64,000 bases of DNA from Planctomycetota bacterium (GCA_024276075.1 JAJRXX010000037.1:46353-110352); one strand, 5' to 3'. Positions 1-8,646 are shown, numbered from the stretch's first letter. Numbers and translations: made by a program. Notes: generated from the letters alone by a model not told the origin.

Positions 1-1810
1 GGATGTGCGCTCGCATGTCGTGCGCGTCCTGATCGAGCACGTGGTCGATCTGTTGCAGTGCGTCGTCAATGCGGAGCATGCTGGCCAAGGCTTTGGCATA
101 GTCGAGCCGAACGGGGATATTGTCGGGGTCGCGTTGGACGGCTTGTTCGAACAACGCCGCTGCTTGGTCGTGCGCGTTTAGCCTCATGTAGAGTTTGCCA
201 AGCAAGTGGGCTGCCTCGGGCGCGTCGCTGAACTGCTCGTGCAGGTCGCTGGCCATCTGCTCGACCCGATCACGCTCACCCTGAATTAAGAGCACCTGCG
301 CCAGCCGAAGGTGGTGTTCGAGCGATCGCGGGTACCGATCGACAAGCCGCTGGGCATAGACCATAGCGCTGCGGGGCTGATCGATCATGAGGTAACCATC
401 AGCAAGTGTCTGGAGCTGGTCATCCGTATGGGGGTGACGCATTGCCAGACGATCAAGTAGCTCGGCGGCGGTTTCGGGTCGGCCTTGGGAGGCGTCGAGT
501 TGGACCTTTAACCTGATGGCCTGCGTGTCGGTCGGGTGGTGCTGGAGATACCCGTCCAGGTCGGCGCGCATCAGGTCGGCGTCGCCGTGCTGCGCGTGGA
601 GTGTCAGAAGCGCTTTACGCGCTACGGTATCGCTGGGGTCGAGCCGAATCGCTTGGCTAAGTGCATCGACCGCGGGCGAGGGGTCCGACCCCGTGCGGGT
701 GAGCACAAGGCCATAGAGGGTGTACACACGCGCGGAAAACGGGGCGATGGGCAGTAGTTTTTCCAACACGGTCTTGGCGTGATCGTATTCCCGCATCGCG
801 TAATGGCTCTTGGCGAGCATGTACTGAGCGTCAAGGTTAGCGGGGTCGGTCCTGACGACTGGGGCGAGTAGTTGACGGGCTTTGTCCCACTGACCCGATG
901 CTTGGTGGAGCCTGGCGTTTGTGGTCTTCCAGGCGGGGGAATTTCGCTGTGTGGTGATCACTGCTGATTGGACCTGACGCCCCAGTGCCAGGCGGTCGTC
1001 ACGGGGGTGAAGGTGATCGGGCATGACGATCAGCGCGAGCACGAGTTTTTCGGCGGTGGACGCGGGCAAGAACCCGATTTGTTGCGCCTGTTGGGCCAGG
1101 TCCCAGAGCTTGCCCCATTCGCCGTCACGCGCGAGCAGGTCAGCGTACATCTCACGGGCTTGATAGTGACGGGGGTCGGCGACGAGTGCGTCGTGCAGGT
1201 ACTGCTTAGCGCTTTGCCAGCGTTCCGCAGCGGTGTCGGAGGCGACTGTCGGTGCCACTTGATCGGGCCCGATGTATGACGGGTCAGCATTTGTGCCAAA
1301 TGCCAGCAGGGTGAGGCGCTGCGCGTCGAGGACAGCGTACCGGGCTTGGTAGTAACGGACATTCGCAGCGTGATCGGGGTGGTCGGCAAGCCGGCGTACC
1401 TGAGCGTTCCCTGCGGCTAAGATCCGATCGAAACGATCTTGCAATTGATCGTCCGTTTTAAAACCTGGCTGTTTAATCAAATCGCTTGCAAATAACCATG
1501 CCCACTCGATGACCTGGAGGCGTGCGTCGGCGCTGTCGGGGTGTGCGACGAGCAACACGGCAAAGGTCTGCTCACAATCCTCAAACCGGCTTAGCAGAAT
1601 TTGTGCGCGTGCTTTGAGCTGTAGGGCTTGACGTTCGGTAGGCTGTTCGTCGAGGACTTGTTGGATAATGGCCAATGCGCGGTCGGGCTTTGCGTGTGCA
1701 ATGGCGATGCGTGCCTGTTGTATACGCAGTTCGGGGGTGTCGCTGCATCCGGCCACTGTGGCCAGCGCCAAAACCAGGACTATGTGTACGGTGAAACGTG
1801 GTGTGAACAT
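1..1810 (-). CDS. TPR-repeat lipoprotein of the exosortase locus (PrsT-like), 3' end outside window
   Basis: The minus frame is open from an ATG at 1810 to the window edge, giving 603 codons without a stop, so the C-terminus is missing. The N-terminus is a lipoprotein signal: a hydrophobic stretch (residues 8-20) followed by a V-A-G-C lipobox with Cys22. The rest is a long series of degenerate 34-residue TPR units (recurring A-x-Y, A-L-A and D-P-x-N turns). It is the last visible gene of the minus-strand operon that carries the exosortase. Exosortase loci often encode a TPR lipoprotein (PrsT) thought to help polysaccharide or protein export, and the order here fits that. The PrsT-like name rests on context and architecture only. 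It is separated from the exosortase gene by about 270 bp holding three inverted repeats. Confidence 0.8.
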   Translation of the reverse strand, partial: MFTPRFTVHIVLVLALATVAGCSDTPELRIQQARIAIAHAKPDRALAIIQQVLDEQPTERQALQLKARAQILLSRFEDCEQTFAVLLVAHPDSADARLQVIEWAWLFASDLIKQPGFKTDDQLQDRFDRILAAGNAQVRRLADHPDHAANVRYYQARYAVLDAQRLTLLAFGTNADPSYIGPDQVAPTVASDTAAERWQSAKQYLHDALVADPRHYQAREMYADLLARDGEWGKLWDLAQQAQQIGFLPASTAEKLVLALIVMPDHLHPRDDRLALGRQVQSAVITTQRNSPAWKTTNARLHQASGQWDKARQLLAPVVRTDPANLDAQYMLAKSHYAMREYDHAKTVLEKLLPIAPFSARVYTLYGLVLTRTGSDPSPAVDALSQAIRLDPSDTVARKALLTLHAQHGDADLMRADLDGYLQHHPTDTQAIRLKVQLDASQGRPETAAELLDRLAMRHPHTDDQLQTLADGYLMIDQPRSAMVYAQRLVDRYPRSLEHHLRLAQVLLIQGERDRVEQMASDLHEQFSDAPEAAHLLGKLYMRLNAHDQAAALFEQAVQRDPDNIPVRLDYAKALASMLRIDDALQQIDHVLDQDAHDMRAHI

Positions 1811-1922
1811 GTGTGTTGTTCGATCCCCTGCCCGTGGTGCGATGGGCTACCTTGTGGGTTGGCCAAAAGGTAACTGGAACCCATCTCAAAACCCAAATAA
1901 TAGACCACCGACAGATGATCCA

Positions 1923-1951
1923 CCGGTGTAAACCCTCGTCATTTACACTGG
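1923..1951. repeat. Inverted repeat between exosortase and TPR lipoprotein genes
   Basis: CCGGTGTAAA (1923-1932) and TTTACACTGG (1942-1951) are complementary at 9 of 10 positions around a 9-nt centre. It lies about 110 bp upstream of the TPR lipoprotein start. It could be an operator or a transcript hairpin; the sequence alone does not decide. Confidence 0.5.
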
Positions 1952-1979
1952 CTGACAAGCAGCCAGTGGCACCCGATTC

Positions 1980-1996
1980 AACCCCCATTGGGGGTT
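1980..1996 (-). terminator. GC-rich hairpin downstream of exosortase gene
   Basis: AACCCCC and GGGGGTT form a 7-bp stem around a 3-nt loop, about 80 bp beyond the exosortase stop codon. No T-tract follows on the minus strand, so factor-independent termination is doubtful. It may be an attenuator or an mRNA 3'-end stabiliser. Confidence 0.35.
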
Positions 1997-2025
1997 TGGG
2001 GATGGGTTCTGCTTAATTGATATCG

Positions 2026-2040
2026 AACCGTGAGACGGTT
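2026..2040 (-). terminator. Small perfect hairpin after exosortase stop
   Basis: AACCGT (2026-2031) and ACGGTT (2035-2040) pair perfectly around a 3-nt loop, about 40 bp downstream of the exosortase stop. There is no T-run. It is tentatively part of the 3' end of the exosortase transcript. Confidence 0.35.
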
Positions 2041-2078
2041 GAACTGGCGTGAAGCCGGGGCTTTGGTGTTATGACGTG

Positions 2079-3869
2079 TTATCGGTCGAGTGCGACGGGG
2101 GTCGTGGTGATTGAAGCGATGGATCCGGGTTGGTTTAGGCTACGGTGGATTTGGGGCAACAGGGCCTGTGCGGCTTGGCGAACGAATTGCCGGGAGGTCT
2201 CGATGCCTTGGGGTCCAGCCTGGACGTAGAACCGGATCATGGCAGCGGAGGCGTCGCGTCCGAGCAGACCATTAATAAACACGCTGGCCTGCTGGCTAAA
2301 AAAACTTGCGGTGTATCGGTCCTCGCACTTGTAGGTGTAGAGGAAACAATTCGATTTGCCGCCCTGCTGCGTGATCAGCTCGCGCACGGGCAGGTCGCCC
2401 AGTCCGGGGACGGGGATGAGGTATTGATTTTTTGCGGTGATATTGTGCCCGCTGCCCTCGATACAGACCTCGGGCGGGTGGGTGGCTTTGCGGTTGTCCT
2501 GGCTGAAGACGACGAGCAGGTCGACGAAGCGGGCGCTGTCGGGATCGGTGAAGCGTTGTTGTAAATAGAGCGGGTTCTCGAGCACGGCGAGCGTGCGTGC
2601 GTCGAGTTCGTGGTCGTGGCCTGTAAAGGTTGTGTTGTCGATCGTGACGGTCGCGGGGACGGTCAGCGTAAGAATGCCGCCGATCACCCTTGAAGGGGTG
2701 TAAGCACTCCAATAGACGCAGGCGGCGGCGGCGAGGGCGAGGGCGACGAGCGGGTATCGAGGCCAATCACCGGGTTTGGCCAGTGGAAACCGTCGTAGCC
2801 CAGCAAGAAACCCAAGCAAACGCGGGTCGACCCACGGCCGTTTAAAGGTATTGGCGAACAGGATAATCGCTTGCTCAATGGCGAACAGTGTTGCCAGCGC
2901 CAGCGCGAAGACGAGCAGGCCTGTTAGCTGGTGTACCCAGCCTCTGGGCGCAGCGGCCTCGACGGAAAAGTGGTGCGCCACGAGGTTGAGCACGGTAATA
3001 CGTGCGACGTTGCAGGCCATGGCGACGGGTACGGCCATGGCGAGCATGAGCCATCGCCAAACACCACAGACACGACAAATGACAGCAAATAGCGAGGCGA
3101 ACCAAACCAGTGAAATAAGGCTGCGCAAGCCGCTACAGACGTTTTCGATGACCAGCGTCTTGGGGTAGCCAAGGTCGTCGGGTGGGAGGTAGATATAGCT
3201 GCCATCCATGACGGCGGGGACGGCGAATACGTGATGGGTGACCCATATCGCGGCGCGTCCCGCGAGGAACTTGAGTTGAAAATTCAGATCGACAATGGCG
3301 ACCTGGGGCAGGGGCACCATGAAGACCAGCAGCGCGACGGGTACGCCGTAGGCGCGGAGCAAGGGCCAACCGCCGTAGATCAGCAGCAAACCTGTAATCA
3401 CGCCGATCAACGCAAAGCCCGAGACGAACATGACCCTGGCACCGGGCGAAGCGCTCAAGAGGTGCATGGCGAGTGAAAAAACAAATATCGCAACCCCGAT
3501 CAGTGAAGCGGTACGTGTGCGTACGGAGGGGAGTCCGACACAACGGTGTATAAAAATAGCAAGAATTAAGCTAACCAGGGGCACCAGTGGGCCATGCGTG
3601 TAGTAGGACTCGCCCTGGGTGAACCGGTCGGAAAAAGTCAGGGCGTGCTTGTGCCAAGCGGGGAACCAGCGCATCCACATGTCGATCAGTGTGCGGTGCC
3701 AACCAAGTATCAGTAGCGCAAACATGATCAGGAGGTGTGCCTTGGTCCGCAACGATATGACAATGTGTGGTGTGGCATCGCGTGTGACGTTGAAAGTCGC
3801 GCCGGGCCTGGATTGCCTTGGGCTCGACGAGGCGGATGATCGGGGCAGGCTCGGGTCGAGGGTGTTCAT
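2079..3869 (-). CDS. Exosortase with C-terminal EpsI-type domain
   Basis: This is an integral membrane transpeptidase-like enzyme predicted to process proteins with a C-terminal sorting tail (PEP-CTERM type) during export. I start it at the ATG at 3869, which overlaps the stop of the FemAB gene (ATGA), giving 596 aa; the frame is open further upstream but that part overlaps femAB. Hydrophobic segments span residues about 45-340. The exosortase signature residues are visible: Cys245 in E-N-V-C-S-G-L-R-S, Arg290 in N-V-A-R-I-T and His313 in G-W-V-H-Q-L-T-G. After a further membrane segment, residues about 390-580 resemble the EpsI domain (P-P-E-V-C-x-E-G-S-G). Fusion of exosortase to EpsI is an arrangement I associate with planctomycete exosortases. 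FemAB, acyltransferase, glycosyltransferase and TPR lipoprotein genes flank it. Confidence 0.9.
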   Translation of the reverse strand: MNTLDPSLPRSSASSSPRQSRPGATFNVTRDATPHIVISLRTKAHLLIMFALLILGWHRTLIDMWMRWFPAWHKHALTFSDRFTQGESYYTHGPLVPLVSLILAIFIHRCVGLPSVRTRTASLIGVAIFVFSLAMHLLSASPGARVMFVSGFALIGVITGLLLIYGGWPLLRAYGVPVALLVFMVPLPQVAIVDLNFQLKFLAGRAAIWVTHHVFAVPAVMDGSYIYLPPDDLGYPKTLVIENVCSGLRSLISLVWFASLFAVICRVCGVWRWLMLAMAVPVAMACNVARITVLNLVAHHFSVEAAAPRGWVHQLTGLLVFALALATLFAIEQAIILFANTFKRPWVDPRLLGFLAGLRRFPLAKPGDWPRYPLVALALAAAACVYWSAYTPSRVIGGILTLTVPATVTIDNTTFTGHDHELDARTLAVLENPLYLQQRFTDPDSARFVDLLVVFSQDNRKATHPPEVCIEGSGHNITAKNQYLIPVPGLGDLPVRELITQQGGKSNCFLYTYKCEDRYTASFFSQQASVFINGLLGRDASAAMIRFYVQAGPQGIETSRQFVRQAAQALLPQIHRSLNQPGSIASITTTPVALDR

Positions 3870-4978
3870 GGGATACCCCGGACGATCATGGGCCCGATCT
3901 GGCGAGTAAGCCAAACGGGGAGTTTTTTCCAGGTCTCGACGCGCCAGCGGTTGCGTGGGCTGTCGGGTCTCATGCTGGAAAAGTCGCCACGACGAAGGTG
4001 GTACTGCCAACAGGTGGGCTGAGGGCGGGCCCCCCACTGCTTCTTGAACCGGTAGGTGCCTGAATCCTTGCTGGAGCGCCCGAAGTCGAATTGGTGGCTG
4101 CCACACTCGATCGATCGCAGCAGCAATTGGTGGTACATCCACATATTGGCATTGGTGTGATTGAATTGACGCAGGCAACTGGCGGAGGGCACCTGCGTGG
4201 ACCCGAGCGCGTGGATGAGTAGTGCCGTTGCTACGGTATCTTGCTGATGGCGGACCACGGCTAGCTCTGCTTGGCCGGGGAATTGCTCAAGGATCGCGGC
4301 GAATAGCTTGCGGGGGTATACGGGCGTGCCTAGGTCGCGCATGTTGACAGCGAAGACAGCGTAGAAATCGTCGAGCAGTTCGGTACCACCCCATTGGATG
4401 GATAGTTCGGCCTTGTCGCCTTTGCGGACTTGGTTACGCACCTTGGCGGTGAGCTGTTTCCAGAGTGCGTCGGGTGAGCTGGGCAGGTCGAGCACCATGC
4501 GGGACTTCGAGGTGAGGGTGGCGTTCAGTGATGGGTGGTCGGGCGTGGCCGAGCCGTGGTGGCGCAGCTCGAGGTAGCGGACGTTTTTCTGCTGTGCTAA
4601 CTCAACGGCACGATAGAGTAATTGAGTGGCGACCTGAGGCGAATCGGCGACGATCCCGGCGCGATTCAGGTACGGCAGGCTCACGAGAAATCGGCCAAAT
4701 AGCGGGCTGGCGACGAGCATCAGGGGCAGGTAGCCGCAGATGTCGGTGGTGTTTGACTGATTAGAGGTGGCTAACGGTGCATCGGATACAGCAGTGTCGG
4801 CGTGGCCGTTACGACGAGCAATTAAGAGGCAGGGTTGGTGTCCTAGTCCGTGGCGCAACACGTCGAGCCAGCGTGGGTCGTGCTCGGCGCAGCTGCCCGA
4901 GTCGGGCTGACAGTGTGCAAGGTAGTCGCTGACCTGTCGCAGGAGGTCGGCGTCGGGTTGTTGTACGACTTGGATCAT
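3866..4978 (-). CDS. FemAB-like (GNAT fold) exosortase-associated protein
   Basis: A 370-aa soluble protein of the FemAB/peptidoglycan-bridge family, with two GNAT-like halves. Family features include the acceptor-side motif Y-L-E-L-R near residue 140, a V-R-N-Q-V-R-K-G-like helix near residue 185 and the C-terminal F-D-F-G-R-S-S-x-D-S-G-T-Y-x-F-K-K-x-W-G block typical of the family. Members tied to exosortase/PEP-CTERM loci are presumed to transfer aminoacyl or similar groups onto an envelope polymer; the substrate is unknown. The gene ends in a 4-nt overlap with the exosortase start, implying translational coupling. Confidence 0.87.
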   Translation of the reverse strand: MIQVVQQPDADLLRQVSDYLAHCQPDSGSCAEHDPRWLDVLRHGLGHQPCLLIARRNGHADTAVSDAPLATSNQSNTTDICGYLPLMLVASPLFGRFLVSLPYLNRAGIVADSPQVATQLLYRAVELAQQKNVRYLELRHHGSATPDHPSLNATLTSKSRMVLDLPSSPDALWKQLTAKVRNQVRKGDKAELSIQWGGTELLDDFYAVFAVNMRDLGTPVYPRKLFAAILEQFPGQAELAVVRHQQDTVATALLIHALGSTQVPSASCLRQFNHTNANMWMYHQLLLRSIECGSHQFDFGRSSKDSGTYRFKKQWGARPQPTCWQYHLRRGDFSSMRPDSPRNRWRVETWKKLPVWLTRQIGPMIVRGIP

Positions 4979-5032
4979 AGGGTTACGTCCGGTGCGTGTC
5001 GGGTGCGTGTCGAATGCTGTGCGGCACCACGG

Positions 5033-5632
5033 CTACGCCGATCTGGCGAGCTTGGGTGTGTGATTTTCGTTCAACGGCTTGGCGGGTACGCCGGCGACCT
5101 TGGCACCGGGAGGTATGGGCTTCACCACGACAGCGCCTGCCCCGACGACGGCGCGAGGCCCGACGTCTGCCATGACGATTGCGCCCGCCCCGATCCAGGC
5201 GCCCTGACCTATGGTGACTTTGACGTAGCGGTGAGCGTTCTCGCGCAGCGGACGCCCGTCGTGCGAGTCCGAACCGTGCTGGTGCCGACCGCTGAGGACC
5301 TGCACGGAGTCGGCGAGCATGACGTCGTCGCCGATATGGGCACGACCGATAATGCAGAACCTGCCGATGTAGACGCGATCACCGATGATGGCCTCGGGTC
5401 GGCTAAACAGGCTCATGAACCCGAAATGCACATCGCGACCAACGGTGGCGAGCGTACGGCGATAGAAGGCTTGACGGGTGTAGACGCCAATCAGACCCGG
5501 GACCCGAGCGACGGACTCACTGGTCATCGCTAGCGCTCGCTGAGCGCCCAGCAGACCGCGACCCAGGTGGTACCCGATCAGGTACGGTCCGGCGAATAAG
5601 CGCCCCATACATCCGGCGAGAAATTTAAGCAT
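5033..5632 (-). CDS. Left-handed beta-helix (hexapeptide) acyltransferase
   Basis: A 199-aa protein with hexapeptide repeats from about residue 65 onward (G-D-R-V-Y-I-G, I-G-D-D-V-M-L, I-G-Q-G-A-W-I-G-A-G-A-I-V, V-V-G-A-G-A-V-V-V) and the usual end G-x-P-A-K. Such enzymes transfer acetyl or other acyl groups to sugars or to antibiotics of the virginiamycin type. An H-Q-H-G-S-D motif near residue 117 is a plausible catalytic-histidine region. Its place between a glycosyltransferase and femAB suggests O-acetylation of the exopolysaccharide or a sugar precursor. The first 50 residues are not repeat-like and may form a membrane-associated helix. Confidence 0.85.
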   Translation of the reverse strand: MLKFLAGCMGRLFAGPYLIGYHLGRGLLGAQRALAMTSESVARVPGLIGVYTRQAFYRRTLATVGRDVHFGFMSLFSRPEAIIGDRVYIGRFCIIGRAHIGDDVMLADSVQVLSGRHQHGSDSHDGRPLRENAHRYVKVTIGQGAWIGAGAIVMADVGPRAVVGAGAVVVKPIPPGAKVAGVPAKPLNENHTPKLARSA

Positions 5633-5652
5633 CGCATACGCCGACTAGGCTT

Positions 5653-6909
5653 CTAGGCGGAGGCTGCGGTTTGATGGTCCTCGTCGCGGCTGGTGCGTCG
5701 ATCCAGCCCTAAGACGTGGTCGTAAACCGCTTTAACCTTTGCCACCCGCTTACCGAAGCTGAACTCCTGCTCGACCAGTACCCGGCCGTTCCGGGCGAGG
5801 TCTTGACGCAGAGGTTCATCGGCCAATAGGCGTCCCACGGCATCAGCTAATCGATCGATATGACCTATCGGGCATAGGAGACCCGCGTTGGATTTTTCGA
5901 TAAGTTTTTTCAATGACATCACTTGCGTAGAAACAAGCGGGACATCCATCGCCATGGCTTCTAGCACGGGGATGGGTAATGTGTCGCCGACGCCGCAGTG
6001 AACGAACAGGTCCAAGGCCTGGTAAAACTCGACGGGATCGGGGCCAGCTTCCAACAGTCTCACCCGATCACGCAGGCCCAAATGGTCAACCAAGACCTGA
6101 AGCTCGTCGCGGCTGGGGCCTTTGCCCAGGAGCCACACCTCCAGGTCCACGCCTTGGCGGATCAGGGAATGAGCGGCACGGATCAGATTGCCAAACCCCA
6201 TATCGGGTGTGAGCGGACCGTGGGCGCCGATGACCACGCGGCCATCGGGGACAGGTGGGTGGCCTTGACCGGGGCCTTGCGTGCGCAGCGAGGATTGTTT
6301 GGGCGGGCAGGTGCGGGTAAAAGTTTTGTCGTCGATGGCGTTGTAAATCAGCGAGAGACGATCGGGCTGAACACCTATCTTGGTGATGCGCTGGGACAAA
6401 TCTTCTGACATACACAAGACGTGGTGGTAATACGGCAGGCACCAGCGATCGACGACGCTGTACAGGGGCGTGCGCGTGGCTTGATCGAGTTGATCGTGAA
6501 CGGTGGAGACTAAATTCATTGCCCAAAAAGGACGGAGGGTCAGTCCTAATAGATTCGACTTGTGGTCGTGACTGTGCCAGATGCGGACTTTGTAGTGCTT
6601 ACATATCTTGAGCAACCGGCGTATGAGACTCTGATCCAGTGGCCCGCGGTCGGGGAGGGTGATGACCGGTAATTTGCTGTGTTCAGCGCGGCGTACCAAT
6701 TGCTCGACACCGTCGTGATCCTGTGGGTGGATGTAGGCGGCGGAGAGCCAATAGTCTGAGTCGGCAAGATACGCTGCGGAAAGGAGGATGCAGTGCTCGG
6801 CGTCGGAGTGCGCTCCGTTGAGAACGCGCGCGTGCAGGACCACGTGGCGGCCGTCTGGGCGTGCGGGCCAATCGGTGTCGATCTTGGAATTTAGCTTTTT
6901 CCGAGTCAA
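5653..6909 (-). CDS. GT4-family glycosyltransferase
   Basis: A 418-aa retaining glycosyltransferase with the GT-B fold. The N-terminal half carries an acceptor domain with I-W-H-S-H-D-H-K-S-N near residue 115. The C-terminal donor domain has V-I-G-A-H-G-P-L-T and D-T-L-P-I-P-V-L-E-A-M-A, a D-x7-E version of the E-x7-E nucleotide-sugar site. It is the first gene of the minus-strand exosortase operon (20 bp before the acyltransferase gene) and probably adds a sugar to the polymer handled by this locus. The donor and acceptor cannot be predicted. Confidence 0.88.
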   Translation of the reverse strand: MTRKKLNSKIDTDWPARPDGRHVVLHARVLNGAHSDAEHCILLSAAYLADSDYWLSAAYIHPQDHDGVEQLVRRAEHSKLPVITLPDRGPLDQSLIRRLLKICKHYKVRIWHSHDHKSNLLGLTLRPFWAMNLVSTVHDQLDQATRTPLYSVVDRWCLPYYHHVLCMSEDLSQRITKIGVQPDRLSLIYNAIDDKTFTRTCPPKQSSLRTQGPGQGHPPVPDGRVVIGAHGPLTPDMGFGNLIRAAHSLIRQGVDLEVWLLGKGPSRDELQVLVDHLGLRDRVRLLEAGPDPVEFYQALDLFVHCGVGDTLPIPVLEAMAMDVPLVSTQVMSLKKLIEKSNAGLLCPIGHIDRLADAVGRLLADEPLRQDLARNGRVLVEQEFSFGKRVAKVKAVYDHVLGLDRRTSRDEDHQTAASA

Positions 6910-6911
6910 CC

Positions 6912-7017
6912 TATACCAATCCCACTTGAAACTTGTGCCTGTTTACGAACGCCCGAGCATGACCAGCAATCACTTACGACACCTCCGACGCGCTAAAACA
7001 TATGCAATGCGTATTAA
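6912..7017 (+). repeat. Dispersed repeat R1, copy A
   Basis: About 106 bp running from TATACCAAT to the palindromic end ATGCAATGCGTATTAA. It shares with the other copies an internal CAATCACTTAC and GACGCGCTAAAACATA. It is most similar to copy D (39529-39632). It lies just upstream of the glycosyltransferase start. Confidence 0.85.
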
Positions 7018-7377
7018 TCCCTGGAATCGTCAGCCCCATAACCCTAGCACTGGACTAGGATCACGCGGGTGGTGCCTCGCCTCGACGCGGTATCAATCAG
7101 GCTCATCGGCGTGCGGGGGAACAAGCGTCACCGGAGGCTGGTCTTAGGGCATCATTCGGGACGGTAGCGGTTCGTTTCGGATCGGGGCTAACGGTTGTAT
7201 GGGCGAACATTGACAGGGTTGGCCGAAGTGTAGCGTGGGTTGAGACGTGTTCCGATAAGGCGTGGGCGGCGGAAGGTGGGGGTGAGGCGCGCATGCGAGC
7301 GATGAGGTAATCGACCGAGTCGGTGAAATCGAGGCGGCGAACGAGCGTGTCGCGGTTACTCGGTGTGGATGTGGGTC
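7018..7377. other. Intergenic DNA without a convincing gene
   Basis: Between R1 copies A and B, 360 bp have no frame with family similarity or a good ribosome site. One minus-strand frame stays open across 7103-7561, but it runs through repeat copy B and into the nuoB leader, so I do not call it. It may hold the remnant of an old gene. Confidence 0.5.
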
Positions 7378-7484
7378 TAATACCAATCCGGACAAATGCA
7401 TACGCCATCGCTCTATCATGGGCATTGATGATACAACGACTTACCAATTCTCCGACGCGCACAAAATATATGCAATGCGTATAA
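7378..7484 (+). repeat. Dispersed repeat R1, copy B
   Basis: About 107 bp beginning TAATACCAAT and ending ATGCAATGCGTATAA, with the conserved CGACTTACC and CCGACGCGC blocks. It is the most divergent copy in its centre. It lies 87 bp upstream of nuoB. Confidence 0.85.
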
Positions 7485-7570
7485 GATGTGTGCGTCGCGT
7501 GAACAGATGCCGAATCGAAAGCCGATGAGAGTGGGCAGCCGATAGGCCACAAAGAGGACACCGATTAGCC

Positions 7571-8137
7571 ATGGGATACGAAGCGGCATTGCCTACGGAT
7601 AATTTCCTGACGACGCAGCTACAGCAGGTGGTGAACTGGTGCCGACGATCGAGCCTGTGGCCGATGCCGTTTGCGACAGCGTGCTGCGGGATCGAGCTGA
7701 TGGCCACGGCGAGCAGCCGATACGATTTGTCGCGATTCGGCGCTGAGGTGATGCGGTTCAGCCCGCGTCAGAGCGACCTGTTAATAGTGGCGGGGCGCGT
7801 GGCGATCAAGATGCTGCCTGTGCTGCAACGCATTTATCTGCAGATGACCGAGCCGAAGTGGGTGATCTCGATGGGCGCGTGCGCGTCGACGGGGGGTGTG
7901 TTCGACACGTACGCGGTGGTGCAGGGCATCGATCAGTTCATCCCGGTAGACGTGTACGTGCCCGGCTGCCCGCCTCGGCCCGAGATGCTCATCGAAGGTG
8001 TGATGGCGATCCAACGGATTGTCGACCAAGACGGCCTACCACCGACGGGCGGTAAGCGTCACGCATTGAACGTAGCAATCGAGCCAACGCATACGGTCCA
8101 AGCGCAGCCGGTGGAGCTGACGGTCGGACGGTCGTAG
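7571..8137 (+). CDS. nuoB: NADH-quinone oxidoreductase subunit B (orphan gene)
   Basis: A 188-aa protein of the NuoB/PSST family, which holds iron-sulfur cluster N2 at the quinone end of respiratory complex I. All four ligands are present: Cys38 and Cys39 in A-T-A-C-C-G-I-E, Cys104 in M-G-A-C-A-S-T-G-G and Cys133 in V-P-G-C-P-P-R-P. An AGAGGA ribosome site lies upstream of the ATG. No other nuo gene is adjacent: the next genes are a Cys-rich peptide and a tRNA. So nuoB is either a second copy or the complex I genes are scattered in this genome. Confidence 0.95.
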   Translation: MGYEAALPTDNFLTTQLQQVVNWCRRSSLWPMPFATACCGIELMATASSRYDLSRFGAEVMRFSPRQSDLLIVAGRVAIKMLPVLQRIYLQMTEPKWVISMGACASTGGVFDTYAVVQGIDQFIPVDVYVPGCPPRPEMLIEGVMAIQRIVDQDGLPPTGGKRHALNVAIEPTHTVQAQPVELTVGRS

Positions 8138-8180
8138 GTTTTTCAGGTGGCCGATCCGCACAGTGGCCCCTACACCTTCT

Positions 8181-8202
8181 CACGGGTTGCTAGCAACCCG
8201 TG
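8181..8202. repeat. Dispersed hairpin repeat R2, copy 1
   Basis: CACGGGTTGC and GCAACCCGTG form a perfect 10-bp stem around TA, followed by CCACCC. The same hairpin with one compensated base pair occurs at 11328 and 53358. It sits shortly after the nuoB stop codon and could act as a transcript-end hairpin. Confidence 0.75.
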
Positions 8203-8283
8203 CCACCCGAATGTACAAATCTGTCCGGGCAGGGGCGGACCTACAAGACTATTTGAGTGATCCACCTATCGCTGCTTAATTGT

Positions 8284-8496
8284 CTATCTATTTGCACCAG
8301 GTTTTTTGGGCTTGTGGTGTCGGCAGACGCCGCATTTGCCGCCGTCCTTGGCGCAGTGCTTGCAGCCTTTGCAGGTCTTGCATGCTTTGCAGTTGTTTGC
8401 GCCTGTGCACTTGGCGAGGTTGATCGTCGAGTGCACAGCCGACGCGGGGCACGCCAGGGCGGCTACGAGCAGTGCGATTGATATCCGAGTGTTCAT
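8284..8496 (-). CDS. Secreted cysteine-rich small protein
   Basis: A 70-aa protein with a classical signal peptide (cleavage predicted after A-S-A, residue 20) and a mature part of about 50 residues containing eight Cys (30, 36, 39, 42, 45, 48, 55, 58), mostly in C-x-x-C spacing and interspersed with Lys and His. The start is well supported: GAAGGAGGT precedes the ATG by 7-8 nt. The composition suggests metal binding or disulfide cross-linking outside the cytoplasm, but I recognise no named family. It is not a lipoprotein: the Cys at 16 does not fit a lipobox. Confidence 0.8.
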   Translation of the reverse strand: MNTRISIALLVAALACPASAVHSTINLAKCTGANNCKACKTCKGCKHCAKDGGKCGVCRHHKPKKPGANR

Positions 8497-8560
8497 CGCG
8501 GAGCACCTCCTTCAAGATGTCCACCCGGAAATGGTGTATTACGGTCGTCTGAAATGACAA

Positions 8561-8646
8561 TGCCCGGGACAGGAGTCGAACCTGCAAGCGGTGTAACCCG
8601 CACCAGCACCTCAAGCTGGCGTGTCTGCCAATTCCACCACCCGGGC
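8561..8646 (-). tRNA. tRNA-Leu (GAG)
   Basis: An 86-nt cloverleaf on the minus strand. The acceptor stem GCCCGGG pairs with CCCGGGC, with discriminator A at 8561. The anticodon arm is CCAGC-TTGAGGT-GCTGG, giving anticodon GAG. It has a long variable arm, as expected for a class II tRNA, and a T-arm with GGTTCGACTCC. CCA is not encoded. Confidence 0.96.

Noticed and set aside
6912..7484. R1 copies A and B as a CRISPR array
   Set aside because: Only two ~106-bp units 360 bp apart; there is no regular short repeat-spacer pattern and no cas gene.
7103..7561. A 152-aa minus-strand open frame before nuoB
   Set aside because: It reads through R1 copy B and shows no family similarity or ribosome site. 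At best a decayed gene.
8284..8496. Lipoprotein signal in the Cys-rich peptide
   Set aside because: Cys16 is preceded by A-L-A without a proper lipobox, while A-S-A at residues 18-20 is a good signal-peptidase I site.
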